Shown: piece by piece, positions 1 through 7,300 of the stretch
Position numbering within the stretch: the stretch's first letter is position 1
How the letters are laid out: the number at the start of each line of letters is the position of its first letter
From: Gammaproteobacteria bacterium
GTDB taxonomy: Bacteria > Pseudomonadota > Gammaproteobacteria > S012-40
Direction: 5' to 3'
Length of the DNA stretch: 32,392 nucleotides
Assembly: GCA_029883265.1 (NCBI GenBank)
Contig: JAOUJM010000026.1
Span: forward strand, 1-32,392
The notes under the pieces: generated by a model
The model's input: the letters and a program-made list of their open reading frames with translations, nothing else
What the model was told of the DNA's origin: nothing
Database searches by the model: none
Made by a program: the position numbers and the translations under genes

Positions 1-130
1 TTGTTTATATGGGCATAAGTAGATTCAAATGAGCTTGATGAGTGACATAGGGCTTCTCTTTTTTGGTGAAAATTGGTTGTTCATAGTGGTATTATTATAA
101 CCTATTCAATGGGTTAATGCTTAACTTTCT

Positions 131-154
131 GGCATTGGGCCTGACCCCATTGCC
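131..154. repeat. REP-like hairpin
   Basis: Two 9-base arms (GGCATTGGG and CCCATTGCC) pair with one mismatch around a short CCTGAC loop. GGGGTCAG-type palindromes of this kind are often seen near RAYT genes, and a RAYT gene lies about 2 kb away. No coding feature was found in positions 1-193. The REP identity is inferred from the motif and needs a genome-wide copy count. Confidence 0.4.
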
Positions 155-193
155 ACAGGCCAATTGGAAAATTGACCGTTGTTAATTGAATTG

Positions 194-685
194 TTAGAAA
201 TATTTTACAGCTCCTAATTCTATTGACATTTTATTGTCGCTAAGCTTAACCAATGGTTTAAAGCCTTTCTTTCCTTCTTTTTGCTCTGTTCTTTTTTCAA
301 AATATGAAGCCCCTAATGCCCATAATGTCATACTCAGTGCATTGAAATTCGCTGATTTTCGATTGGTAGAATCTTTATTGTCATACTTTGAAAAATATAA
401 ATAATTCAATGATGCGATACCTAGAAGGCTATACTGAAAAACAGCTAAATCTGGGTCATTTTTGCTCGAGGGGAACAAGCTTAATACCAACATAGTACTT
501 TGTACACCTGCAGCTATTTTAGCGCTTCCTCTTCCTAGATAATAAAAAATGCCTCCATAGAAAACAGATAGTCCAAATTCCTCCAAAGTGACATTATTAC
601 TAGTGCTCATATCTTTTATATCACTAGCGTAGGAGCTTGAAAATAGAATAGATAGCAACATTAAAGTAGTAATAATTAATTTCAT
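194..685 (-). CDS. Small exported or inner-membrane protein, unknown family
   Basis: This 163-residue protein is not a family I recognise. Residues 1-21 look like a signal peptide: Lys-2, a long Leu/Ile/Thr core, then Ser-rich residues ending in SYAS. Three further hydrophobic stretches lie around residues 38-70, 80-98 and 115-127, so it may be a small multi-pass inner-membrane protein. The tail is Lys-rich. The ATG at 685 is preceded by an AGGAA ribosome site about nine bases upstream. That site lies just downstream of a 46-bp palindromic repeat, so the translation signal belongs to this gene's own unit and not to the repeat. It is the last of three small co-directional genes separated by that repeat, and is visibly more AT-rich than the giant gene to its right. 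Confidence 0.6.
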   Translation of the reverse strand: MKLIITTLMLLSILFSSSYASDIKDMSTSNNVTLEEFGLSVFYGGIFYYLGRGSAKIAAGVQSTMLVLSLFPSSKNDPDLAVFQYSLLGIASLNYLYFSKYDNKDSTNRKSANFNALSMTLWALGASYFEKRTEQKEGKKGFKPLVKLSDNKMSIELGAVKYF

Positions 686-698
686 TTCAATATATTCC

Positions 699-744
699 TA
701 ACAGTTTCATCAGCGAGACCCGCTGTCTCGCTATTCATTTTTAT
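699..744 (-). repeat. 46-bp palindromic intergenic repeat, copy A
   Basis: Read on the minus strand, the repeat has a perfect hairpin AGCGAGAC / GTCTCGCT with a five-base loop, then GATGAAACTGTTA. It matches copy B (1108-1153) with one difference across 46 bases, and the first 31 bases of copy C. Sequence similarity ends right after GTTA on the gene-start side. The embedded ATGAAACTG makes a seven-codon reading frame here. It sits between two small co-directional genes. Confidence 0.85.
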
Positions 745-774
745 GTGTTTTATTGTGTTCGACACAACAATCAT

Positions 775-1119
775 CTACCTAATTAGTTTAACACCATATT
801 GTTTTAAATGAGCTTCTAATAGCTCTAAATAGTTTAGAACCAAGTCAATATACTCTTTATAGTCCGTACAATCTTTCGAATTTTTTTCAACAAAGATGTG
901 CGAACGTTCAATAAAAATTGGAATAGGTTCAACATTTCTTGAAACATAACAACCGATAATATTATTCACGTAACAAACAAGCTCATAAATAACCACATTT
1001 CGCATAAACCCTCGCGGCGGAATATTTGCCGGTGCATTTAACTTTTGATGCAAAACATCAAGTTCCTTTGATTCAAACAATTGTTCTATCATTTTAATTT
1101 GTGCACATAACAGTTTCAT
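775..1119 (-). CDS. Small protein of unknown function, 105-114 residues
   Basis: I do not recognise the family. The protein has no signal peptide, looks soluble and mostly helical, and ends in a Leu/Glu-rich helix (residues about 88-108). The first possible start, an ATG at 1117-1119, lies inside the palindromic repeat, so residues 1-4 (MKLL) are repeat-encoded. A second ATG at residue 10 (MIEQLF) is the more natural start, because the other two copies of the repeat encode the same MKLL without belonging to a gene. Neither start has a strong ribosome site. Just after the stop there is a TTGTGT / ACACAA hairpin with a CGA loop. The neighbours are similarly small genes in the same direction. 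Confidence 0.55.
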   Translation of the reverse strand: MKLLCAQIKMIEQLFESKELDVLHQKLNAPANIPPRGFMRNVVIYELVCYVNNIIGCYVSRNVEPIPIFIERSHIFVEKNSKDCTDYKEYIDLVLNYLELLEAHLKQYGVKLIR

Positions 1120-1153
1120 CAGCGAAACCCGCTGTCTCGCTATTCATTTTTAT
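1108..1153 (-). repeat. 46-bp palindromic intergenic repeat, copy B
   Basis: This copy is identical to copy A except for one base in the stem (GCGAAACCC in place of GCGAGACCC on the plus strand). It overlaps the stop codon of the DUF5958 gene on one side and the first possible start codon of the 114-residue gene on the other, so the two genes are separated by the repeat alone. Confidence 0.85.
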
Positions 1154-1542
1154 AAGCCTTCATTATTGTGCCACTCATGACTACAACCTCCGTTACACTC
1201 CGAATCTCTTCTTCTTTTATCAGCATTGCTGAAAATAGCGACAAAAAGCTTAAAAGCTCGCTCCTGATCCAACCCCCTCATACCCAACACTTTTTGTCTT
1301 GCTTCATTAAGCGGCTTCTCCTTAACCAGAACGCAGGGAGAATATGTTTCTTTCAATTTTGAAAACTTTATACCTTGCACAATATCTTCAGTCGTCGGGT
1401 GGGACTGAAAAATACACATATCTAGAGAGCGCATGATATCTTGTTTTTGAACATCATCTGACGCCTCAAACCATTTCATTCCGTCTTCAATGGACGCGAA
1501 TCCCTGAGCTAGTTTGTTTATGTACAGTTCTCGATCATTCAT
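1150..1542 (-). CDS. DUF5958 family protein
   Basis: This 130-residue protein matches what I remember of DUF5958. It has an N-terminal LAQGFASIEDGMKWFE segment, a central HPTTEDI motif, a Pro-Cys segment (SPCVLV, about residues 69-74), and a C-terminal ADKRRRDSECNGGC-SHEWHN segment rich in Cys and His that could bind metal. The family is small, cytoplasmic and without an established function; it is common in accessory regions of diverse bacteria. The ATG at 1542 lies about 15 bases downstream of repeat copy C, and the TAA stop lies in repeat copy B. The gene is therefore bounded on both sides by the palindromic repeat, like a cassette. The family call rests on recalled motifs, not on a search. 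Confidence 0.7.
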   Translation of the reverse strand: MNDRELYINKLAQGFASIEDGMKWFEASDDVQKQDIMRSLDMCIFQSHPTTEDIVQGIKFSKLKETYSPCVLVKEKPLNEARQKVLGMRGLDQERAFKLFVAIFSNADKRRRDSECNGGCSHEWHNNEGL

Positions 1543-1553
1543 TCTTGTGCTTA

Positions 1554-1584
1554 TAACAGTTTCATCAGCGAGACCCGCTGTCTC
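1554..1584 (-). repeat. Palindromic repeat copy C, cut by an IS110-type element
   Basis: Thirty-one bases match copies A and B. Similarity stops inside the second arm of the palindrome (GCTGTCTC, then unrelated AATGG). The sequence that follows is the left end of a degenerate IS110-family element, so the element appears to have inserted in the palindrome. No continuation of the repeat was found on the far side. Confidence 0.75.
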
Positions 1585-1968
1585 AATGGTATGGACTCCC
1601 CCACTTAACGAAAATTATTCGTTAAAGTGAAAGGCGAATCAAACCATAGGAGCCATACTATGGAAAATTCTACCACTATTACAATCGACCTTGCTAAAGA
1701 AGTTTTTCAAGTTGCGGTATTTAATAAATTGGGTAAGGGGTTGATTAATAAGGCAATGAATGCCAAATAAATGCAACAGCTGGTTTGCCAACATCCTGAA
1801 GCGACTATTTTTATGGAAGCCTGTAGCTCTGCACATCACTGGGGACGAATATTTTCAGAGTAAAATCGTAAAGTACACTTAATCCCGCCACACATTGTTG
1901 CAAAGTTGCGATATGGCAACAAGAGTGACAAAAATGACACGATCGCAATCTACCAAGAGCGTACACCG
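1585..1968 (+). mobile_element. IS110-family element remnant, left part
   Basis: The non-coding leader (1585-1659) carries a perfect 8-base inverted repeat, TTAACGAA / TTCGTTAA (1605-1612 and 1618-1625), and a good AGGAGC ribosome site before a transposase start. IS110 elements encode their guide (bridge) RNA in non-coding ends, so this leader could be its remnant, though I cannot assign the RNA. Only the first third of the transposase is present. The right end is not recognisable, and similarity fades into the duplicated GCGTACACCG stretch near 1958-1982. Confidence 0.65.
1660..1968 (+). pseudogene. IS110-family transposase fragment (degenerate)
   Basis: Translation from the ATG at 1660 gives an N-terminal TITIDLAKEVFQVAVF segment, the RuvC-like DEDD beginning typical of IS110 transposases, where the Asp of IDLAK is the first catalytic acid. 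It then continues as MEACSSAHHWGR and LIPPHIVAKLRYGNKSDKND, the usual KTDKNDA region. Two in-frame stops interrupt it (TAA after residue 36 and TAA after the FSE segment). The reading then runs into unrelated sequence after IAIYQE. The C-terminal Tnp20 domain is absent, so no active enzyme can be made. Confidence 0.8.
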
Positions 1969-2236
1969 GCAGCGTACACCGGGACACCCTTTCAGTATTC
2001 CCTTTCAGTATTTCCACAAAAATCACTCTTAAGCACACAAACACCTCACCCCCATTCATCGCCTAAGTTACCTTGCCAGTCGACTTTCATTCCTGGTCGT
2101 GTGAGCAACAACCATCAAGTGGTTATCCACGATTTATCGACCCAGCAGAACTGTTGCTCGGTTTACCGTGTTTTCTAAGCGGTGAATGTTAATTAAGATC
2201 CGGCAGCCTATGCTGAAAATAACATTTTCGACTGAC
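1969..2236. other. Intergenic stretch without a supported gene
   Basis: I see no credible gene here. The stretch holds a direct repeat of GCGTACACCG (around 1958-1982), the tandem CTTTCAGTATTCC / CTTTCAGTATTTCC, and a GGGACACCC motif that reappears inverted on the other side of the RAYT gene. The longer open frames lack ribosome sites and look random. Confidence 0.5.
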
Positions 2237-3199
2237 TTACACCGCGTATAAATCGCTGCGGTAGGCGTTGAAGTGCGTTCTGCAAACGAGTGTATGACCA
2301 AGCATGCGCGGTGTGGAAAGTTTCTGGCGGCCTTGCATGTGATGGAGATAGCTTTTGGGATTGATGTTGAGGCGGGTTAAGATGGGTGGAAGGTGTTCGG
2401 GGATCGCGCCGCGTTTATGCGGCAGGATGGCGCGGCCACTCCAGTCGAGGAGTTCGAGGTAATCCCGTGTGGTGTAGCCGATGCTGTTTTTATGCGGGTC
2501 TTGGCTTTGTTTAACCAAGGGCATGAGTTTAGGTCGATCAGCAATGGTGGAGCTGTTTTGTTGTCGTTGTTGGATGCGTTGTTGAACGCTGGTGTATTCG
2601 GAGGTTTCCGGTGTTGGGTTGATACCTGCGCGGATGGGGTTGAGGTCAACATAGGCCATGCAAGTGAGAACCGCTTTTTCATCCAATAAGGCTTGGCTTT
2701 TGTAACGTCCTTCCCAGAATCGGCCTTTACATTGGTCTTCCTGGTTGGCTTTGCGGGCGAGATGTTCGTTGAGATTGCGCATGAACCAGGAGATGTCCTG
2801 TAAACGTTGACGCCAGGTTTTGATAATGGTTTGTGCGGCGATGGCCTCCGCTTCTGTGGTTGTTTGATCTTTTGAATAAGACTGCACCAATGGCGGCAAG
2901 TTAAAAAGTTGTTGCCAGCGGTGAACCACCTGTTGATCCGTCCAATCCTCTGCTTTCGCTGTGTCTACGCGTATAACTAAGTGATAGTGGTTCGACATGA
3001 CTGCATAGGCGCATAGATCAATCGCAAACACTTTTACTAAAAGCTGTAAACGCTCAGTCACCCAAGCCTTGCGATGCTCGAAGTCCTTTCCGGAGAAATG
3101 ATCCCGACCGCACAAAAAGGCCCGCCGGACACAGCGACAGATGCAGTGGTAATACGGCGTGACGCTCAGATCAATTTGTTGTGACCGCGGCTGGGTCAT
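2237..3199 (-). CDS. REP-associated tyrosine transposase-like protein (Y1/HUH, RAYT)
   Basis: This 320-residue protein belongs to the Y1_Tnp (IS200/TnpA-REP) superfamily of single-strand DNA transposases. The HUH metal site is visible as MSNHYHLVI (His-71, Tyr-72, His-73). The downstream KGRFWEGRYKSQ and CMAYVDLNPIRAG blocks are family signatures. The canonical tyrosine helix reads RNLNEHLARKAN, and I cannot assign a catalytic Tyr in it; several relatives look the same, so this is a subfamily trait or a domesticated enzyme. The C-terminal 100 residues are an extension. The ATG at 3199 is chosen because GGACGGAGC lies just upstream. The gene is intact and stands alone; such genes usually do not move with terminal IS ends but are associated with dispersed palindromes. 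Confidence 0.85.
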   Translation of the reverse strand: MTQPRSQQIDLSVTPYYHCICRCVRRAFLCGRDHFSGKDFEHRKAWVTERLQLLVKVFAIDLCAYAVMSNHYHLVIRVDTAKAEDWTDQQVVHRWQQLFNLPPLVQSYSKDQTTTEAEAIAAQTIIKTWRQRLQDISWFMRNLNEHLARKANQEDQCKGRFWEGRYKSQALLDEKAVLTCMAYVDLNPIRAGINPTPETSEYTSVQQRIQQRQQNSSTIADRPKLMPLVKQSQDPHKNSIGYTTRDYLELLDWSGRAILPHKRGAIPEHLPPILTRLNINPKSYLHHMQGRQKLSTPRMLGHTLVCRTHFNAYRSDLYAV

Positions 3200-3380
3200 G
3201 GCGCTCCGTCCTTGGAAGTCACTAACTGTGTATATAGCCAGGTGCTGTTTATATGTACAGCTTTGCAGTCAAGTGTTTGATTTGAGCTGGATGGGTGTCC
3301 TGCTGTTTTCGTTTTTAAAATAGTAGACCCCGTTTTTCTTCGCGTTTTTTCTTGTTGTTTGGTTAATTTTCTTAAATTGA
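3200..3380. other. Intergenic, with GGGTGTCC motif inverted relative to the far side of RAYT
   Basis: No gene is supported. TGGGTGTCCTG near 3293 is the inverse of GGGACACCC near 1981, so the RAYT gene is flanked by the same 8-base motif in opposite orientations. This may mark the ends of the RAYT unit. The stretch also holds the region downstream of the putative immunity gene, with T-rich runs but no clear hairpin terminator. Confidence 0.35.
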
Positions 3381-4301
3381 CTATTCGATTTTTGTAAGTT
3401 GTTCTTTGCTATAAGACCATAATTCACCTGGTGAAGATCCCCATACAAAAAATCTAAGCTGTACTTTGTTATCATTATAGGATGAAAAGACGACTGGATT
3501 GCAGTTCCCAAATTCTGGGGATATATATTTTGCATCATTGTTATCAAATTCAATAAGAAGCAGTTTGCTATCACAACCATCTATCTTTGCTATCAATCGC
3601 AAAACAACAGTTTGTGCTATTTGACTATCTGGGTGATAGGAATGAATGTCTGCATAGCGATATTGATTTGAACTAAATATTAGCTTGCCATCTAATAGTA
3701 AAACAACCTTTCTAGTTTTGTTTGGTAATTCCCTAGTTACTATTTTGAGATCACCAGCAATTGTTAGAAGACTATCTTCACGATGGAACAACTGCTCGCT
3801 AGTATTATTTTCCTCAATTCCTTTCTCCTCATTTGCGAAAATTAAAGATCGGTTTGAATACTCATAAATGGGTTTTTCCCCATCAATGGACAGTTTTGAA
3901 AATGTCATTCTTATCTTTCCAGCAATAATCTTTGTGTCGAGCAAAACACTACAAGTCCCAAATAAGTCTGACCTGTAAACGTTAGTAGGATCACTAATAT
4001 CAAAAAGGATGTAATCCGCTGCACATTTGTTGCCCCCAGTATATTGAGCCATAACGACAATCTTTCTCTGCTCTACATAAGCGACAAACTCAGAAGACAA
4101 ATATTTATGTCCGGGGGAAATTTCTTTACTATTTAAATAAACATGATAAGACTTTGATCCTCTTGCTTGATCTTTTGAGATAATTTCCATTTTACCAAAT
4201 GGAGTATATATTTTGCTTTTTCTATAATGCTTGTCGAACACCTCTGCGCTGGAGAAATTACTTAAAATGGACAAAATAATTATCAGCACGATGCTTTTCA
4301 C
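3381..4301 (-). CDS. Exported protein, candidate periplasmic immunity protein of the giant Rhs toxin
   Basis: This 306-residue protein has no family I recognise. Residues 1-19 form a signal peptide (MKSIVLIIILSILSNFSSA, cleavage likely before Glu-20), so the mature protein should be periplasmic. The mature part is two similar halves. Each has a Gly-x-x-Cys, a hydrophobic strand ending in FD, and a later Gly-x-Cys or Gly-Thr-Cys, with Cys spacing of exactly 24 in both (Cys93/Cys117 and Cys243/Cys267), which suggests a disulfide in each repeat. The start is a GTG whose G is the last base of the TAG stop of the giant rhs gene (TAGTG), so translation is coupled. A gene placed directly after an effector with a peptidoglycan-cutting C terminus, and exported to where such an enzyme acts, fits an immunity role. 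That role is inferred. Confidence 0.6.
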   Translation of the reverse strand: MKSIVLIIILSILSNFSSAEVFDKHYRKSKIYTPFGKMEIISKDQARGSKSYHVYLNSKEISPGHKYLSSEFVAYVEQRKIVVMAQYTGGNKCAADYILFDISDPTNVYRSDLFGTCSVLLDTKIIAGKIRMTFSKLSIDGEKPIYEYSNRSLIFANEEKGIEENNTSEQLFHREDSLLTIAGDLKIVTRELPNKTRKVVLLLDGKLIFSSNQYRYADIHSYHPDSQIAQTVVLRLIAKIDGCDSKLLLIEFDNNDAKYISPEFGNCNPVVFSSYNDNKVQLRFFVWGSSPGELWSYSKEQLTKIE

Positions 4302-7300
4302 TATTTGTTTCCTTTCTCGAGAAAATTAAAAATTGAAGGATCAATTTTCTTATCTATATAACTATTAAGCCACATTCTATAAGCTTCTGGGGCGTTATTT
4401 TCAGATTTGTTCAAAAGAATAGAAGCCTTTCTTTTACCAACATTGCCCTCTAGCAATTTCGTTGCCCGAGTTTGATCAAGTTTTACACTAGGATACGGAG
4501 ACTTTCCTGTTAAGAAAACTGTGGCCCCCTCAAGCCCCTCATGGTGTGCAAGATAAATCATTTTGCTTTTATCCTTTTCAGAAGCTGATTTTGAAATCAA
4601 ATCTCTGTCAATCATTTTTTCCAAATTCGATGCCGAATGTTCACCAATTGACGTAAGAGCTATTCTCGGTACAGTACGTAACCGAAGTAGTGTATCTTCT
4701 TTACCTTCAACGATTTGGTTTTTTTCATTTACAAGACCAAGTTCTTTCGCTTTTTCATTTAAATATGTCCCTTGCTTTTCGGCAATATTTTTCCAGGTTC
4801 CTGGCAAAAATTGCCCTAAACCTAGGGCTTCAGACAATTTTTCGCCCCTACTATTATATGGTCTTGCATGTGTATCCCAGTTACTTGTTTCGGCTGTAAC
4901 CAGAGTTGCGATGGTTTTCATGCCAGTTCCAGATCTTTTTTCTGCGAATTCTAAGTCTGCTTTGAATGTCATTGCTTTTTGTTGAACAATTTTAGAAACA
5001 ATTATTTTAGCATTGCCTTTCACGCTATGTGTCGGTGCCTGAACAACCTTTCCTGTACCTTTCGCTATATTAGGTTCTTCGGATGGATATGCTTTAGATT
5101 CTTTCGATACGCTAGGAACCTGCAAAGTCTTACCCACATATATCTTGTTCGCATCTTCAATACCATTTAATGTAACCAATTCCTGAACTGATACGCCATG
5201 CGCTTTTGCAATTTTAGAAAGTGTGTCTCCTTTTTTAATTTCATAACCACCATTCTTTGATTCGATTGGCGCAGGGCCGGCTGCTACTGCTTTTGCTTGT
5301 TCAGTTACGTTTTCACCTACTGGTTGGTCACTATCAATTTCCTGATATTGCACACCTTCATAAATATGTCCCTCTCCAAACGTACCTTCTTCAGGCTGGT
5401 TACCAATTAGGCTCGCCATCCAAAGAGTTGCTTCTGTGCTATCACCCCAATCTGTTTTTGGCGTATCAGACTGGTTAGGCAATAGTGCTCCTTGATTACC
5501 GGCTACCTTGCCATCACTATATCCTTTCAGTTTCCATTCAGGTATACCTGTTCCTGGTTTTACTACAGCTGATGCCAATCCAGCTGCCATTCCCGCCATC
5601 GCAGGCTCAGGTCCTTTAGCCATATCAACCAATGCTTGTACGCCACTGACAAAATTACCACCTAGCCATTTCGCAGCTTTTGTGACACCTAACCGGTCTG
5701 CTGTCGCTTTAATTGCCCCTTGTACCATCGCTGATTCACCAATAACGGAACCCATCTTGTTGCTAAAATAGTTAAACCCTGCACCTTCTTGGTAATGCTC
5801 TGCAACCATTGATCCGGCTGCGATAAAAATGCTCTCGCGTGCGATGGCTTTTAGTTGCTGATGAACATCTGGTGACGATATATCACCAACCCCATCTAAT
5901 CCTTCCACAGTCGCACCGGCTAATTCGATCCAATCGATTAAATTGACTTTGTTCTCATCACCGGGGCGAACGGCTTTTTCGATCATCTCTAGCCCTTTAG
6001 TGACCGCGCTCTTGTGCTCATTGACCAGTGTTTTGGCCCAACCAAGTTTCTCACTGGAGAACATCGATAATGTATCGGGTAGGGCCGCCATTACAATATT
6101 AGAATAACTTAAGTTGAAGCCTTCTTTGTCATCCCTACCTTTTGCATATTGTCTTCCGACCTCAATAGTCGCCTTAGTAATCCCTTTCACGAGGTAAGAG
6201 GTTTCCGCAGCAGTCGCCCAAGTACCCAATGCTCCCGCGAGTGCTGTGATTGCAAAGCTCTGACCCATATCTTTCATTGCATCGCGATCATAATCTTCAC
6301 GCAATCCAGCTGCTTTCTCGATGCCTTGTGTTAAGGCTGATGTTGCATAACCAATGGCATAACCACCGGCTGCTATAGCGACTGCCGTGACTAACAAGAG
6401 CCCAACCGCTGCTACTGTGCCCAGTACACCTGCTGCAGCAAGGCCGCCTGCTGCTGCCCAAGCAGCACCTGCCACTGCAGCGGCTGCGCCAGCCGTGGCG
6501 ATAGTAGCGGCGACAACAATGATCACCACTAACACCATGACTAGTTTTTGCCACCACTCCAGTTTCTTCTGTTTTACTTGAATGTATGGTGACTCAGAAC
6601 CAATAATTTCTGATTCTGAATACATCTTGTAACTTTCTTTATTGTTGATTGAGTTCGCAGCAACATTTGGAATAAGTAATGTGGTTCCGGCTTTTAGTTC
6701 TTCGGTCCCTTGCAGATTATTGGCTTCTGCAATTAAGTACCAATACGATGGTGAACCAAAATATGCAGAGGAGACCGCTTGCAATGTTTCGCCGGTGTTT
6801 ACAGTGTGCGTTTGTGCTGAGATACCTGGTTGACTACCTGACGCGCTGATCTTCTGATAGGTATAGTCTGCTTTTGATGCTTCAGAGGAACTCAACTCAT
6901 CAAGAATTAAAATATAATTATCGAGTTTTAGCGCACTGCCCGCTTCAAGCTGTTGTGGTAATTGATTTTTAACATACTCAATAATTGAAGCTTGAGCTTT
7001 CTCAGTTAAATCATAATACCCTCGGATACCACCGTAGATTCGGCGTGCGATGTTTGTCGCTGTTGCGGTTAGATCGACTGAACCCTGGTCATCATATGCG
7101 ATATCACCATAATCCAGCATAAAGTGATTTTCGAGAACGAACTCGTCACCTTCAACAATCGTGTCGGGCAACAAACTAACAACATAGTTTAGTGCCATGG
7201 CTTTTTGGTACTCCGTATATCCACTATATTCGTAATACACCATGTTGATGACGTTTAGCGCGGTCGCTTCTTTGTCTAAGTTGCCGTCTTCGTGTAACAC

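Noticed and set aside
699-1584. Classic integron attC sites
   Set aside because: The outer complementary arms (a TAACAG-type sequence matching CTGTTA) are not found on the far side of the hairpin, and no integrase gene is visible, so I describe a cassette-like repeat without calling it attC.
6297-6581. Open frames in both directions across the Ala/Gly-rich hydrophobic part of the giant gene
   Set aside because: These are shadows of GCx-rich codons in the Rhs hydrophobic stretch and have no ribosome sites or plausible proteins.
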